From Microbacterium sp. MPKO10 (lineage in GTDB: Bacteria; Actinomycetota; Actinomycetes; Actinomycetales; Microbacteriaceae): a DNA stretch of 64,000 nt. The notes below the pieces were generated by a model that saw nothing but the letters and a program-made list of their open reading frames with translations, was not told the DNA's origin and did not search any database. This document shows positions 8,417 through 18,834 of the stretch, one piece after another. Numbering within the stretch: position 1 is the first letter of the stretch; every line of letters starts with the position of its first letter. The DNA is taken from contig NZ_JAPCHX010000006.1 in the NCBI RefSeq assembly GCF_026107415.2, positions 310,001 through 374,000 on the forward strand, written 5' to 3'. Made by a program: the position numbers and the translations under genes.

Positions 8417-9608
8417 CCGTCACGTTATCGACACACACACCGAATACGAGAGTTCTCTGCGCGCGATCGCTGCCGGCACCGGTCCGGTCGCCGTCGACAC
8501 GGAACGGGCATCCGGATACCGGTATTCGCAGAAGGCCTACCTCATCCAGGTTTTCCGGCGCGGCGCCGGAGTCTTTCTCTACGACGCACCGGCGATCGGC
8601 CGGTTCGACGACCTCAATGCCGTCGTCGGCGACGATGAATGGGTGCTGCACGCAGCCAGCCAGGACCTGCCGTGCCTGCGCGAGGTCGGCATCGATCCGC
8701 AGACGCTGTTCGACACTGAACTCGCCGCTCGGCTCCTCGGCATGTCCAAGGTGGGGCTCGGCGCCGTCGTCGAAGACACGCTCGGCATTCATCTGGCCAA
8801 AGAGCACTCGGCTGCCGATTGGTCGACACGACCGCTCCCGCAGTCCTGGCTCGAGTACGCCGCCCTGGACGTCGAACTTCTCGTCGACGTGCGCGACGAA
8901 CTCGAGGCTCTGCTCGTCGAGCAGCGCAAGACGCGCATCGCACGCGAAGAGTTCGAGGCCGAGCTGGGCGCCGAGCCCAAGCCACCGCGCCCCGATCCCT
9001 GGCGCAAACTCAGCGGCATCCACTCGGTGCGCGGCACCAGGCACCTCGCCGTCGCGCGAGAACTGTGGACGGCACGCGACGATCTCGCTCGCGAGACCGA
9101 CACCGCTCCCGGGCGTCTTGTTCCAGACCGGGCGCTCGTTGCGGTTGTGAAGGCGATGCCCACGTCGAAGGACGCCCTCGCGGGGCTGCGCGAATTCACC
9201 GGGCGGGCCAGTCGCACCGAGCTCGACCGTTGGTGGGCGGCCGTCGAACACGGCTTGACGACGGACGACGTTCCCGAAGCCCGGCGCTCGAATGGTGATC
9301 ACGTTCCACCACCGCGCGCCTGGGCAGACCGTGACCCTGAAGCGGACGCCCGCCTCAAGCGGGCAAAACCTGCGGTCGCGCAGATCGCCGAAGCCCTTGA
9401 GATGCCCGTCGAGAACCTCCTGAAGCCCGCGTATCTGCGTGAGATCTCATGGAATCCCCCGGAACCAGCAGATCGTGAGCACATCGCCGCTCGGCTAGCC
9501 GAGTTGGGCGCCCGTCCGTGGCAATGTGACGCAACGGCACAATCAATCGCGCAGGCGTTTGTGGATGCTGCCCAAAACGGCGCGCCCGAGCCGGAACCGG
9601 AATCGTAG
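8409..9608 (+). CDS. Ribonuclease D-like 3'-5' exonuclease with HRDC domain
   Basis: A 399-residue protein. The N-terminal DEDDy exonuclease domain (about 1-200) keeps Asp30 and Glu32 (DTE), Asp86 (ASQD), and Tyr151 and Asp155 (YAALD), the expected metal-binding set. An HRDC-type nucleic-acid binding region follows at about 205-290, with a C-terminal extension of about 100 residues. RNase D proteins trim the 3' ends of stable RNAs. The GTG start overlaps the DUF3000 stop by 8 nt, so translation is likely coupled. The 3' end is followed by a 69-bp gap holding the fadA promoter. Confidence 0.92.
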   Translation: MTDRHVIDTHTEYESSLRAIAAGTGPVAVDTERASGYRYSQKAYLIQVFRRGAGVFLYDAPAIGRFDDLNAVVGDDEWVLHAASQDLPCLREVGIDPQTLFDTELAARLLGMSKVGLGAVVEDTLGIHLAKEHSAADWSTRPLPQSWLEYAALDVELLVDVRDELEALLVEQRKTRIAREEFEAELGAEPKPPRPDPWRKLSGIHSVRGTRHLAVARELWTARDDLARETDTAPGRLVPDRALVAVVKAMPTSKDALAGLREFTGRASRTELDRWWAAVEHGLTTDDVPEARRSNGDHVPPPRAWADRDPEADARLKRAKPAVAQIAEALEMPVENLLKPAYLREISWNPPEPADREHIAARLAELGARPWQCDATAQSIAQAFVDAAQNGAPEPEPES

Positions 9609-9677
9609 GAACAAGCAAAGGATTCCCCTGCAGACCCGGCGCCTCGTAATCTCAAGGTGAACCCCTAAGGAGGCACA

Positions 9678-10877
9678 GTGACGAGCAACGCTGACGTCTA
9701 TTTCATTGACGGCGTTCGAACCCCGTTCGGTCGAGCGGGCGAGAAAGGCATGTACTGGCAGACCCGGGCAGACGATCTCGCCGTCAAGGCCATGATCGGA
9801 CTCCTGGAACGCAACCCCGATGTCCCGAAGGACCGCATCGACGAGGTAGCGGTCGCCGCGACGACCCAGCAGGGCGACCAGGGCCTGACTCTCGGGCGCA
9901 CCACTGCTCTTCTCGCCGGGCTTCCGAAATCGGTGCCCGGCTTCGCCATCGACCGCATGTGTGCGGGCGCGATGACAGCGGTGACCGCTGTGGGCGGTGG
10001 AATCTCCTTCGGCGCCTACGACGTAGCCATTGCCGGCGGTGTCGAGCACATGGGGCGGCACCCTCTCGGGATCGGAGCAGACCCGAACCCTCGGTTCCTC
10101 TCGGAGAAGCTCGTCAGCGCCGATGCGCTGGACATGGGAAAGACCGCCGAGCGTATCCACGATCGCTTCCCGCATCTGACGAAGGAACGCGCCGATCGGT
10201 TTGGAATGCTCAGCCAGCACAAGGTGGCTGCCGCCTACGAGAACGGCAAGCTGCAGCCCGATCTGGTGCCTGTCGCGACGCGGAGCGACGCTGGCTGGGG
10301 CCTCGCCACGAAGGACGAGGGCATGCGCCCGGAGACCACCATGGAGGGCCTCGCGGGCCTGCGCACGCCGTTCCGGCCGCACGGGCGCGTCACAGCGGGC
10401 ACGTCCTCTCCCCTGACAGACGGGGCGACCATCAGCATGATGGCCGGCGCGGACGCAGTGAAGGAGTTCGGACTGACCCCGAAGATGCGGATGGTGAGCT
10501 TCGGATTCGCCGGAGTGGATCCGGAGATCATGGGTCTTGGGCCCGTGCCCTCGACGGAGAAAGCTCTGCGCAAGGCAGGGCTCAGCATCGATGACATCGG
10601 TCTCTTCGAGCTGAATGAGGCGTTCGCCATTCAGGTGCTCTCGTTCCTCGACCACTTCGGCATCGCCGATGACGACCCGCGTGTGAACCCGTGGGGTGGT
10701 GCGATCGCGATTGGTCATCCTTTGGCAGCATCCGGGGTGCGCCTCATGATCCAGCTCGCTGCGCAGTTCGCCGAGCGTCCCGACGTCCGATATGGCGTTA
10801 CTGCCATGTGCGTCGGGCTGGGACAAGGCGGAACGGTGATTTGGGAGAACCCCGCATGGAACGGACGACGGAAGTGA
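9678..10877 (+). CDS. fadA: Acetyl-CoA C-acyltransferase (3-ketoacyl-CoA thiolase)
   Basis: A 399-residue thiolase of normal length. The acyl-accepting Cys95 lies in DRMCAGAM, His347 in GHPLAASG, and the second catalytic Cys378 in AMCVGLGQGG. It performs the last step of fatty acid beta-oxidation, thiolysis of 3-ketoacyl-CoA. The GTG start has AAGGAGG close upstream, and a TAATCT hexamer near 9647 may be the -10. The following multifunctional beta-oxidation gene overlaps its end, so the two form a fadAB-type operon and probably a trifunctional complex. Confidence 0.95.
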   Translation: MTSNADVYFIDGVRTPFGRAGEKGMYWQTRADDLAVKAMIGLLERNPDVPKDRIDEVAVAATTQQGDQGLTLGRTTALLAGLPKSVPGFAIDRMCAGAMTAVTAVGGGISFGAYDVAIAGGVEHMGRHPLGIGADPNPRFLSEKLVSADALDMGKTAERIHDRFPHLTKERADRFGMLSQHKVAAAYENGKLQPDLVPVATRSDAGWGLATKDEGMRPETTMEGLAGLRTPFRPHGRVTAGTSSPLTDGATISMMAGADAVKEFGLTPKMRMVSFGFAGVDPEIMGLGPVPSTEKALRKAGLSIDDIGLFELNEAFAIQVLSFLDHFGIADDDPRVNPWGGAIAIGHPLAASGVRLMIQLAAQFAERPDVRYGVTAMCVGLGQGGTVIWENPAWNGRRK

Positions 10878-13018
10878 CTGACACCACATACTCTTCAATC
10901 GATTTCGGCCCGCTTGTTGACATGTCTCACGACGAGGTCGTGACGCACAGCTATGTGCGTGACGTGACGCTGCCGTCTGGCTCGACACTGGCGCTCATCA
11001 CCCTGGACAACGGCGCTGACCACACACGTCCGAACACGTTTGGTCCCGTGGGCCTTCTGGAGCTCGATGTGACCATCGAGGCGCAGCGCGATCGCGCGGC
11101 GGCGGGAGAGATCTCGGGCGTTGCGATCACGGGCAAACCGTTCATCCTCGCCGCCGGCGCGGACCTCTCAAAGGTGAACGACATTCCTTCGCGAGAGATC
11201 GCCGCGCTACTGCCGAAGCTCGGGCATCATGTGTTCGGCAAGCTCGAGGACCTCGGTGTGCCGACATTCGTCTTCATCAACGGGCTCGCACTCGGCGGCG
11301 GCCTCGAAATCGGCCTCAACGCGAACTATCGCACGATCGACTCGTCGGCCCAGGGCATCGCCCTTCCCGAAGTGTTCCTCGGGCTGATCCCCGGCTGGGG
11401 CGGCTCCTACCTGCTGCCCAACCTGATCGGCATCGAGAATGCTCTGACCGTCATGATCGAGAACCCGCTCAAGATGAATCGGATGCTGAAAGCTCCGCAG
11501 GCCTTCGAGATGGGCATCGCCGACGCCATGTTCCCGGCGTCGACGTTCCTCGAGGACTCCCTCGCCTGGGCCTCCGATGTCATTGCGGGCACCGTCACGC
11601 CCAAGCGACCGAACGCACCGGGGCGGATTGAGCGCACCGTCAAGTGGGATGCCGCGATCGGCATCGCCCGCAAGATGCTCGAGTCGAAGATCGGTACGGT
11701 GCCGCAGTCACCGTACAAGGCGCTCGAGCTGCTGAAGGCCGCGAAGTCGGGCACCAAGGCCGAGTGTTTCGCCCTCGAAGACGAGGCTTTGGCCGAGCTC
11801 ATCGCTGGCGAGCAGTTCCGCGCTTCGGTGTACGCGTTCAACTTGGTGCAGAAGCGCGCGAAGCGCCCGGCCGGGGCTCCGGACAAGAAGCTCGCGCAGC
11901 GGGTCACGAAGGTCGGCGTCATCGGCGCGGGATTGATGGCCACGCAATTCGCCCTTCTGTTCGTCCGTCGGCTGCGTGTGCCCGTCGTGATCACTGACCT
12001 CGATCAGACGCGCGTCGATCAGGGTGTTGCGACGATCCGCGGCGAGATCGACAAGCTGGCGCAGAAGGGGCGGATCTCCGCCGACGAGCAGAACCGACTC
12101 ACGGCGCTCGTCCACGGCACGACAGACAAGGCGGACTTCGCCGACTGCGATTGGGTCATTGAGGCGGTCTTCGAAGAGCTTGGTGTCAAGCAGGACGTGT
12201 TCGCCGATGTCGAGAAGCACATCTCCTCCGAGGCCGTGCTCGCCACAAACACGTCATCGCTGTCTGTCGAGAAGATCGGGGCCAAACTCGAGCATCCGGA
12301 GCGTCTCGTCGGGTTCCACTTCTTCAATCCCGTTGCTGTTATGCCGCTGATCGAGGTTGTGCGCACCCCGCAGACGAACGACGCAGTCCTCGCGACGGCG
12401 ATGGCAACGGCGAAGAACCTGCGCAAGAACGCCGTCATCACCCGTGACACTCCCGGGTTCGTCGTCAATCGTGTTCTTGCGAAGCTTCTCGGCGAGGCGA
12501 TGCATGCCGTTGACAGCGGAACGAGCTTCGCCGATGTCGATACGGCACTTGCGCCTCTCGGCTTGCCGATGGCACCCTCTGAGCTGCTCGACTTGGTGGG
12601 TCTGCGTGTGGGCGCCCACGTGCTCGACACACACCACTCGGCATTCCCCGACCGGTTCTACAACTCCGACAACCTGCACAAGCTCGCGGAGTACGGTGCG
12701 CTCTTCGAGAAGGACGGCAAGGGAAAGATCAAGGGCTTCGACAAGAAGGCGCTGAAGATCGTGTCCGGAGGCACATCGCCGCTGGGTGCCGACGAGATTC
12801 TGCGACGCGTGCAGGACGGCTTGGCGGACGAGATTCACCGGATGCTGGAGGACGACGTCGTGCATGCGGCCGAAGACATCGACCTCTGCCTCATCCTCGG
12901 AGCCGGCTACCCGTTCCAGATGGGCGGCGTGACGCCCTATCTCGACCGCGTCGGCGCAAGCGAACGTGTCTTCGGCGACACATTCCATCATCCACCGATG
13001 ACGGCGCTCGACGCGTAA
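10856..13018 (+). CDS. fadB: Fused enoyl-CoA hydratase / 3-hydroxyacyl-CoA dehydrogenase
   Basis: About 720 residues. The N-terminal crotonase domain (about 35-230) shows GGGLEIG and LPEVFLGLIPGWGG with the two expected catalytic glutamates. The 3-hydroxyacyl-CoA dehydrogenase NAD-binding domain starts near 352 (GVIGAGLMA) and includes the catalytic His of GFHFFNPV; the C-terminal dimerisation domains follow. It hydrates enoyl-CoA and oxidises the product for the thiolase. I chose ATG 10856 because GGGAG lies 8 nt upstream. A GTG at 10874 overlapping the fadA stop is an alternative. A strong hairpin ends the operon. Confidence 0.93.
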   Translation: MERTTEVTDTTYSSIDFGPLVDMSHDEVVTHSYVRDVTLPSGSTLALITLDNGADHTRPNTFGPVGLLELDVTIEAQRDRAAAGEISGVAITGKPFILAAGADLSKVNDIPSREIAALLPKLGHHVFGKLEDLGVPTFVFINGLALGGGLEIGLNANYRTIDSSAQGIALPEVFLGLIPGWGGSYLLPNLIGIENALTVMIENPLKMNRMLKAPQAFEMGIADAMFPASTFLEDSLAWASDVIAGTVTPKRPNAPGRIERTVKWDAAIGIARKMLESKIGTVPQSPYKALELLKAAKSGTKAECFALEDEALAELIAGEQFRASVYAFNLVQKRAKRPAGAPDKKLAQRVTKVGVIGAGLMATQFALLFVRRLRVPVVITDLDQTRVDQGVATIRGEIDKLAQKGRISADEQNRLTALVHGTTDKADFADCDWVIEAVFEELGVKQDVFADVEKHISSEAVLATNTSSLSVEKIGAKLEHPERLVGFHFFNPVAVMPLIEVVRTPQTNDAVLATAMATAKNLRKNAVITRDTPGFVVNRVLAKLLGEAMHAVDSGTSFADVDTALAPLGLPMAPSELLDLVGLRVGAHVLDTHHSAFPDRFYNSDNLHKLAEYGALFEKDGKGKIKGFDKKALKIVSGGTSPLGADEILRRVQDGLADEIHRMLEDDVVHAAEDIDLCLILGAGYPFQMGGVTPYLDRVGASERVFGDTFHHPPMTALDA

Positions 13019-13032
13019 GCCATCAGAGCTCT

Positions 13033-13070
13033 GACCGCGGGCCGCCCCTTCGCCGGGGCGGCCCGCGGTC
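13033..13070. terminator. Bidirectional hairpin between fadB and dxs
   Basis: A perfect 16-bp GC-rich stem (arms 13033-13048 and 13055-13070) with a 6-nt loop lies between two convergent genes. There is no U-tract, as is common in actinobacteria. Confidence 0.8.
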
Positions 13071-13073
13071 GCG

Positions 13074-15035
13074 TTAACCGTGTTTCTCGGCCTCGGCTCC
13101 AGTCTCGCGGTGCGCCGCGGACGCCCGCTGGTCCGCCCGTGGGCGGGCGACGGGAATTCTGCTGCCAAGCACCTGGGCCACGACGTCGCGCGCGATCTGC
13201 CGCCCGGTGAGGCCTGCCTCCTCGAGAATCTCGGCGCGTGAGGCATGGGCGATGAACTCATCGGGCACGCCGAGTTCGTCGACGGCTGTGTCGACGCCTG
13301 CTCCGCGCAGAACCTGACGGATCCTGGTCCCGATCCCCCCGACGCGCACCCCGTCTTCGATTGAGATCACAAGACGATGCTCGCGCGCGAGGTCAATAAT
13401 GCTGTCGGCAACGGGAACGACCCAGCGCGGATCAACGACCGTGGCCCCGATCCCCTGTGCTTCAAGTCGTTCCGCGACATCAAGAGCCGTCGTCGCCATC
13501 GCGCCGACGGCGACAATGAGCACGTCCCTGTCCGGACTTTCACGCAGGACGTCGACGCCGTCGGCGAGCCGCCGAATGGCGGGCAGCGTCTGTGATGTAG
13601 CGCCCTTGGGAAAGCGGATGACGGTCGGGGCATCGTCGATCTGCACAGCCTCGGCGAGTTCCTCGCGCAGACGCTCGGCATCGCGCGGGGCGGCGATGCG
13701 GATGTGCGGTACGGCTTGGAGTATCGACAGATCCCAGATGCCGTGGTGGGACGGGCCATCCGGGCCTGTTATGCCTGAACGGTCGAGGACGAACGTGACT
13801 CCCGCTTGATGCAGCGCGACGTCCATAAGCACTTGGTCGAAGGCGCGATTGACGAACGTGGCGTACAGCGCGACAACAGGATGCAGCCCTCCGAACGCGA
13901 GGCCGGCGGCACTCGCGACGGCGTGCTGCTCGGCAATCCCCACGTCGTGCACGCGGTCGGGAAAGCGCTCAGCGAAGCGGTGCAGACCCGTAGGCCGCAG
14001 CATGGCCGCGGTGATGGCGACGATCTTCTCGTTCTGTGTCCCCAGATCGACGAGGCTCTCGGCGAACACGCTCGTCCATGTCGCACCCGCATCCGCCGTT
14101 GTCGGCCGACCCGTCTCTGGATCGATCTTTCCGACGGCGTGGAATTGATCGGCCTCGTCGTGCCTGGCCGGGGCGTATCCGCGGCCCTTCTCTGTGATCG
14201 CGTGCACGATGACCGGTGCTGCAAAGTCTCTCGCCTGTTCGAGGGCTTCCCTCATGGCACTGATGTCGTGACCGTCGATGGGCCCGACGTATTTGATATC
14301 CAGGTTCGAATACAGAGCTGCGTTGTTCGTGAACCTGCTGAGAAAGCCGTGGATTCCGCCACGTACGCCGCGATAAACGGCGCGACCCGGCTTGCCGAGA
14401 CGCGCGAAGGCGGCCTCGCTCGAACGGTACAGCGACCGATAGGTCGGGGCGGTCCGGATGCTGTTGAGATACCGCGCCATGCCGCCGATCGTGGGCGCGT
14501 ACGAGCGTCCGTTGTCGTTGACGATGATGATCAAACGGCGTGTGTTGTCGTCTGAGATGTTGTTGAGGGCTTCCCACGTCATGCCGCCCGTGAGCGCACC
14601 GTCGCCGACGACGGCGACGACGCACCGGTCGTCTTGCCCTGTCAGTGCGAACGCGCGCGAAATCCCGTCCGCCCAACTCAGCGAGCTGGATGCGTGGGAA
14701 CTCTCAACGATGTCGTGTGCGGACTCTGAGCGCTGCGGATACCCCGCGAGCCCTCCTCGCTGGCGCAACCGCGTGAAGTCCTGCCGCCCAGTCAGAAGCT
14801 TGTGAACGTACGACTGGTGTCCGGTGTCGAAGACGAGGGCATCGCGCGGCGAATCGAATGTGCGGTGCAGCGCAAGCGTGAGCTCGACGACGCCCAGATT
14901 CGGGCCGAGATGGCCACCCGTCTGCGAGACCTCGCGGATGAGGAACTGCCGGATCTCCTCGGCCAATTGCTCGAGCTGGTCACTTGAGAGTGCGTCGAGG
15001 TCTCGGGGACCTGAAATCGACTCAAGCAGGGACAT
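13074..15035 (-). CDS. dxs: 1-deoxy-D-xylulose-5-phosphate synthase
   Basis: A 653-residue transketolase-like enzyme of usual length. It has His42 in GGHLGPNLG, the thiamine diphosphate motif GDGALTGG (144-151), the catalytic glutamate in GIAEQHA, and the C-terminal transketolase domain ending around [11 protein letters not shown]. It condenses pyruvate with glyceraldehyde 3-phosphate in the first step of the MEP isoprenoid pathway, in the cytoplasm. GAGGAG lies 8 nt before the ATG. It follows acn on the same strand after about 100 bp; a separate promoter is likely. Confidence 0.97.
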   Translation of the reverse strand: MSLLESISGPRDLDALSSDQLEQLAEEIRQFLIREVSQTGGHLGPNLGVVELTLALHRTFDSPRDALVFDTGHQSYVHKLLTGRQDFTRLRQRGGLAGYPQRSESAHDIVESSHASSSLSWADGISRAFALTGQDDRCVVAVVGDGALTGGMTWEALNNISDDNTRRLIIIVNDNGRSYAPTIGGMARYLNSIRTAPTYRSLYRSSEAAFARLGKPGRAVYRGVRGGIHGFLSRFTNNAALYSNLDIKYVGPIDGHDISAMREALEQARDFAAPVIVHAITEKGRGYAPARHDEADQFHAVGKIDPETGRPTTADAGATWTSVFAESLVDLGTQNEKIVAITAAMLRPTGLHRFAERFPDRVHDVGIAEQHAVASAAGLAFGGLHPVVALYATFVNRAFDQVLMDVALHQAGVTFVLDRSGITGPDGPSHHGIWDLSILQAVPHIRIAAPRDAERLREELAEAVQIDDAPTVIRFPKGATSQTLPAIRRLADGVDVLRESPDRDVLIVAVGAMATTALDVAERLEAQGIGATVVDPRWVVPVADSIIDLAREHRLVISIEDGVRVGGIGTRIRQVLRGAGVDTAVDELGVPDEFIAHASRAEILEEAGLTGRQIARDVVAQVLGSRIPVARPRADQRASAAHRETGAEAEKHG

Positions 15036-15135
15036 GCAGCGGCTCCTCGCGGGAACGTAGTTTCAGTAGCGCCAACTCTACGCCGCCGCCCCTGGAACGC
15101 TCACACAGAGCATCCAGGAGCGGCGGCGTGTCGAG

Positions 15136-17949
15136 TTACGCGGCGAGGCTGCGAAGCACGTACTGCAGGATTCCGCCGTTGCGGTAGTAGTCAGCTTCAC
15201 CCGGTGTGTCGATCCGCACGTCAGCGTCGAACTCAACGGGTGTGCGACCGGACGCGGAGTGCTCGGTCGGTGTCGCTGTCACGTGCACGGTGGCCGGTGT
15301 CGTCCCGTTGTTCAGCTCTTCGATCCCGGAGATGGCGAATTCTTCGGTGCCGTCGAGCCCCAGGCTCTCGGCGGATTCTCCCGCGGGGAACTGCAGAGGG
15401 ATGACTCCCATGCCGATGAGGTTCGACCGGTGGATTCGCTCGAAGCTCTCGGCAATGACAGCATCCACGCCGAGTAGGCGCGTGCCTTTGGCCGCCCAGT
15501 CACGGCTTGAGCCGGAGCCGTACTCCTTGCCCGCGAGGATCACGAGTGGTGTGCCGGCCGTCTGGTAGTTCTGCGAGGCATCGTAGATCGACTCCTGCGC
15601 GCCATTAGCCGTCGTGAAATCGCGCGTGAAGCCACCCTCGACGTCGTCGAGGAGCTGGTTGCGCAGACGGATGTTGGCGAAGGTTCCCCGGATCATCACC
15701 TCGTGGTTGCCGCGACGCGATCCGTAGGAGTTGAAGTCGCGCCGTGCGATGCCGTGCTCGGACAGGTAGCGACCGGCCGGGCTGTCTGCCTTGATGGAGC
15801 CAGCGGGGCTGATGTGGTCCGTGGTCACCGAGTCGCCGAGCTTTGCGAGCACGCGGGCTCCCGCAATGTCCGAGACAGGCGTGGTCTCGAGCGTCATGCC
15901 GTCGAAGTACGGGGGCTTGCGCACATACGTCGACTCGTCGTTCCACTCGAAGGTGGAGCCGGTCGGCGTCGGAAGCGCGCGCCACCGGTCGTCGCCGTCG
16001 AACACGGCACTGTACTCGTGCGAGAACATGTCGCTCGAGATCGAACTGTCGATGGTCTTCTGCACTTCCTCAGCCTCGGGCCAGATGTCCTTCAGGAAAA
16101 CATCGTTGCCGTCAGCATCAGTGCCCAGCGGGTCCACGTCGAAATCGAAATTCATCGAGCCGGCAAGAGCATACGCGATCACGAGCGGCGGGCTCGCGAG
16201 GTAGTTCATCTTCACATCGGGGTTGATGCGGCCCTCAAAGTTGCGGTTCCCCGACAGCACGGCAGTCACGGCCAGATCACTGTCGTTGACCGCCGTCGAG
16301 ATGTCGTCATCGAGAGGTCCCGAGTTGCCGATGCACGTGGTGCAGCCGTAGCCGACGGTGTAGAAGCCGAGTGCCTCGAGGTCCGAGGTCAGGCCCGCCT
16401 TCTCGTAGTAGTCGGTGACGACCTTCGAGCCCGGTGCCAGTGTCGTCTTGACCCAGGGCTTCGCGGTGAGTCCCTTTGCTGCTGCGTTACGTGCGAGCAG
16501 CCCCGCGGCGAGCATCACCGACGGGTTCGACGTGTTTGTGCACGATGTGATGGCGGCGATTGCGACGGCTCCGTGGTCGATCGTGAAGGCGTCGCCGCCC
16601 TCGCGCTCGACCATCGTCGGTGTGGAGGCCGTGCGCGGGGCATGGCTTCGATGCGTGTGGCTGTGGACGACGTGCTCATCTTCCGGAGTATTGCCGGGAG
16701 GATCTGAGGCCGGGAACGACTCAGATGTCTCGAGATCGACCAGGTCGTGCTCAACTGTCGCGTAGTTGTGGAGGTCCTCTTCAAATTGGGTCTTCGCCTC
16801 CGTCAGACGGATGCGGTCCTGCGGGCGCTTGGGCCCGGCAATTGACGGCACAACCGTTGACAGATCGAGTTCGAGGTACTCGCTATACTGCGGCTCGACC
16901 TCGGGGTCGTGCCACAGGCCTTGCGCCTGGGAGTATGCCTTGACCAGCGCGATCTGCTCCTCCTCACGGCCCGTGAGGCGCATGTAGTCGAGCGTGACGT
17001 CGTCGATCGGGAAGATCGCCGCGGTGGAGCCGAACTCCGGGCTCATATTGCCGATCGTCGCGCGGTTCGCCAGTGGGACAGCACTGACGCCGGAGCCGTA
17101 GAACTCAACGAACTTGCCGACGACACCGTGCTCGCGAAGCTTCTCGGTGATGGTGAGGACGACATCTGTCGCGGTGACGCCCGAGGGGATGTCGCCTGAG
17201 AGCTTGAACCCGACGACCTTCGGAATGAGCATCGAGACGGGCTGGCCAAGCATGGCGGCCTCTGCTTCGATGCCACCCACGCCCCAGCCGAGCACGCCGA
17301 GGCCGTTAACCATCGTCGTGTGCGAGTCGGTCCCGACGAGCGTGTCGGGGTAGGCCTGGACGACGCCGTTCACCTCGCGCGTGTAGGTGACGCGAGCCAG
17401 GTACTCGATGTTCACCTGGTGCACGATTCCGGTACCGGGCGGGACGACCTTGAAGTCTTCGAAGGCGGTCTGGCCCCAGCGGAGGAACTGGTAACGCTCA
17501 CCGTTGCGCTGGTACTCGATCTCGACGTTGCGTTCGACAGCATCCGCCGATCCGAAGACATCGGCAATCACCGAGTGGTCGATGACGAGTTCTGCGGGCG
17601 ACAGCGGGTTGATCTTGTTGGGGTCGCCTCCGAGTTCCACGAAGGCCTCGCGCATCGTGGCGAGGTCGACGATGCAGGGAACTCCGGTGAAGTCCTGCAT
17701 GACGACGCGCGCGGGCGTGAACTGGATCTCAGTGCTGGGTTCCGCCTCGGGGTCCCACGAACCCAGCGCCTTAATGTGCTCGGATGTGATGTTCGCGCCG
17801 TCCTCGGTGCGAAGCAGGTTCTCGAGGAGGATCTTCAGGCTGAAAGGCAGCTTCTCGTAGCCGTCGACGGCATCGAGGCGAAAGATCTCGTAATCGGAGT
17901 CACCGACTGTCAGTGTGCTCTTAGCTCCAAAGCTATTTACCGTGGACAC
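15136..17949 (-). CDS. acn: Aconitate hydratase
   Basis: A 937-residue AcnA-type aconitase. The [4Fe-4S] ligands are the cysteine in TSCTN and the pair in [11 protein letters not shown]. The substrate-binding swivel domain is C-terminal (about 720-930). It interconverts citrate and isocitrate in the TCA cycle. Between the second and third domains lies a variable linker that here includes a His-rich stretch, [11 protein letters not shown]. The GTG start has AAGGAGAGG upstream. The 144-bp upstream region holds a perfect 20-bp palindrome, so acn is probably controlled by a dimeric regulator. Confidence 0.97.
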   Translation of the reverse strand: MSTVNSFGAKSTLTVGDSDYEIFRLDAVDGYEKLPFSLKILLENLLRTEDGANITSEHIKALGSWDPEAEPSTEIQFTPARVVMQDFTGVPCIVDLATMREAFVELGGDPNKINPLSPAELVIDHSVIADVFGSADAVERNVEIEYQRNGERYQFLRWGQTAFEDFKVVPPGTGIVHQVNIEYLARVTYTREVNGVVQAYPDTLVGTDSHTTMVNGLGVLGWGVGGIEAEAAMLGQPVSMLIPKVVGFKLSGDIPSGVTATDVVLTITEKLREHGVVGKFVEFYGSGVSAVPLANRATIGNMSPEFGSTAAIFPIDDVTLDYMRLTGREEEQIALVKAYSQAQGLWHDPEVEPQYSEYLELDLSTVVPSIAGPKRPQDRIRLTEAKTQFEEDLHNYATVEHDLVDLETSESFPASDPPGNTPEDEHVVHSHTHRSHAPRTASTPTMVEREGGDAFTIDHGAVAIAAITSCTNTSNPSVMLAAGLLARNAAAKGLTAKPWVKTTLAPGSKVVTDYYEKAGLTSDLEALGFYTVGYGCTTCIGNSGPLDDDISTAVNDSDLAVTAVLSGNRNFEGRINPDVKMNYLASPPLVIAYALAGSMNFDFDVDPLGTDADGNDVFLKDIWPEAEEVQKTIDSSISSDMFSHEYSAVFDGDDRWRALPTPTGSTFEWNDESTYVRKPPYFDGMTLETTPVSDIAGARVLAKLGDSVTTDHISPAGSIKADSPAGRYLSEHGIARRDFNSYGSRRGNHEVMIRGTFANIRLRNQLLDDVEGGFTRDFTTANGAQESIYDASQNYQTAGTPLVILAGKEYGSGSSRDWAAKGTRLLGVDAVIAESFERIHRSNLIGMGVIPLQFPAGESAESLGLDGTEEFAISGIEELNNGTTPATVHVTATPTEHSASGRTPVEFDADVRIDTPGEADYYRNGGILQYVLRSLAA

Positions 17950-18068
17950 GTTGCCTCTCCTTCATTGGCGTTTGCTGTCACGCACGCTCAGAGTCAATTC
18001 TGGCTTCCCGACACTCCCACAGCTAGCAAGGTGCACCTAACAGAGTGCGATTGAGTGCCGATCGGAAT

Positions 18069-18088
18069 TTATCTTGATATCAAGATAA
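18069..18088. promoter_or_regulatory. Perfect 20-bp palindrome upstream of acn
   Basis: TTATCTTGATATCAAGATAA is fully self-complementary. It lies 120 bp upstream of the acn start codon and just beyond the DUF3159 stop. It is AT-rich in a GC-rich context, which suits a dimeric repressor operator. The regulator is not identifiable from the window. Confidence 0.65.
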
Positions 18089-18093
18089 CTCTA

Positions 18094-18834
18094 TCAGTTC
18101 TCCGTCTTGGGCTCATCAGCGGCACGCTTCTTTCGCACAGATGTCACGCTGAGCCACGTCACAACGAGAAGCGGGGCGTACAGCGGGACCCCGAGTACAA
18201 GCTTGACGGTGCCGAGCGCCACGAGACTGTCGGAAAAATAGAGGGGCAGTTCAACGGCGAGCCTCAGGGCGAACATGGCCGCCCAGACCCAGGTGAGGCC
18301 CGCGTAAAAGCGCCGGAGACCGTTGTCGTGCCGCCACCCGTGGCCATCTCCGGTGAGCGTGCCCACAAGGACGCCGATGAGGGGCCAGCGTGCGAAGACG
18401 GAACTGGCCAGCGCGACCAGATAGATGCCGTTCGTCCAAAAACCGGGAACATAGAAATCCTCGGCTTTCCCCGTGATCGCGGCGAGGGCGGCGGAAATGG
18501 CGATGGCAACGAGTCCCGTGATCGCCTGGAGAAGCGTCTGCCGCTGAAGCAGCCTGACAATCGTGAAGATGATGCCGATCGCCCCGGCAGCGACGATCGC
18601 GGGAATCAGCTCACGCGAAACAGTGTACGCAACAAGGAACACGAGTCCCGGCAGGATGGCCTCGAGGATGCCTCGAACGCCGCCCATTGCCGCGACCAAG
18701 GTTTTTGCATCAAGCGATTCGGCAGAGCCGAGCGCAGACAGCGACGATCTGCCCGCCGCCCTGTCGATCTCGGAAGATAATGCGTCGCGCGTCGACGAGG
18801 TGTCGTCTGGCGACTCGGAGCTGCCGCTGTTCAT
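18094..18834 (-). CDS. DUF3159 family membrane protein
   Basis: A 246-residue protein. A polar, Ser-rich N-terminal 45 residues precede about six hydrophobic segments (LEAILPGLVFLVAYTVS onward), with a basic C-terminal tail RKKRAADEPK. Conserved family pieces include FWTNGIYL, WPLIGVLVG and FYAGLTWVWAAMFALR. It is a plasma membrane protein of unknown function, consistently found after dut and DUF3710 in actinobacteria. The ATG follows the TAG of the DUF3710 gene with no spacer, so translation is coupled. Confidence 0.85.
   Translation of the reverse strand: MNSGSSESPDDTSSTRDALSSEIDRAAGRSSLSALGSAESLDAKTLVAAMGGVRGILEAILPGLVFLVAYTVSRELIPAIVAAGAIGIIFTIVRLLQRQTLLQAITGLVAIAISAALAAITGKAEDFYVPGFWTNGIYLVALASSVFARWPLIGVLVGTLTGDGHGWRHDNGLRRFYAGLTWVWAAMFALRLAVELPLYFSDSLVALGTVKLVLGVPLYAPLLVVTWLSVTSVRKKRAADEPKTEN

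Noticed and set aside
18029-18038. AGGTGCACCT in the acn promoter as an IdeR/DtxR iron box
   Set aside because: It matches only part of the 19-bp consensus; a 10-bp palindrome alone is not enough.
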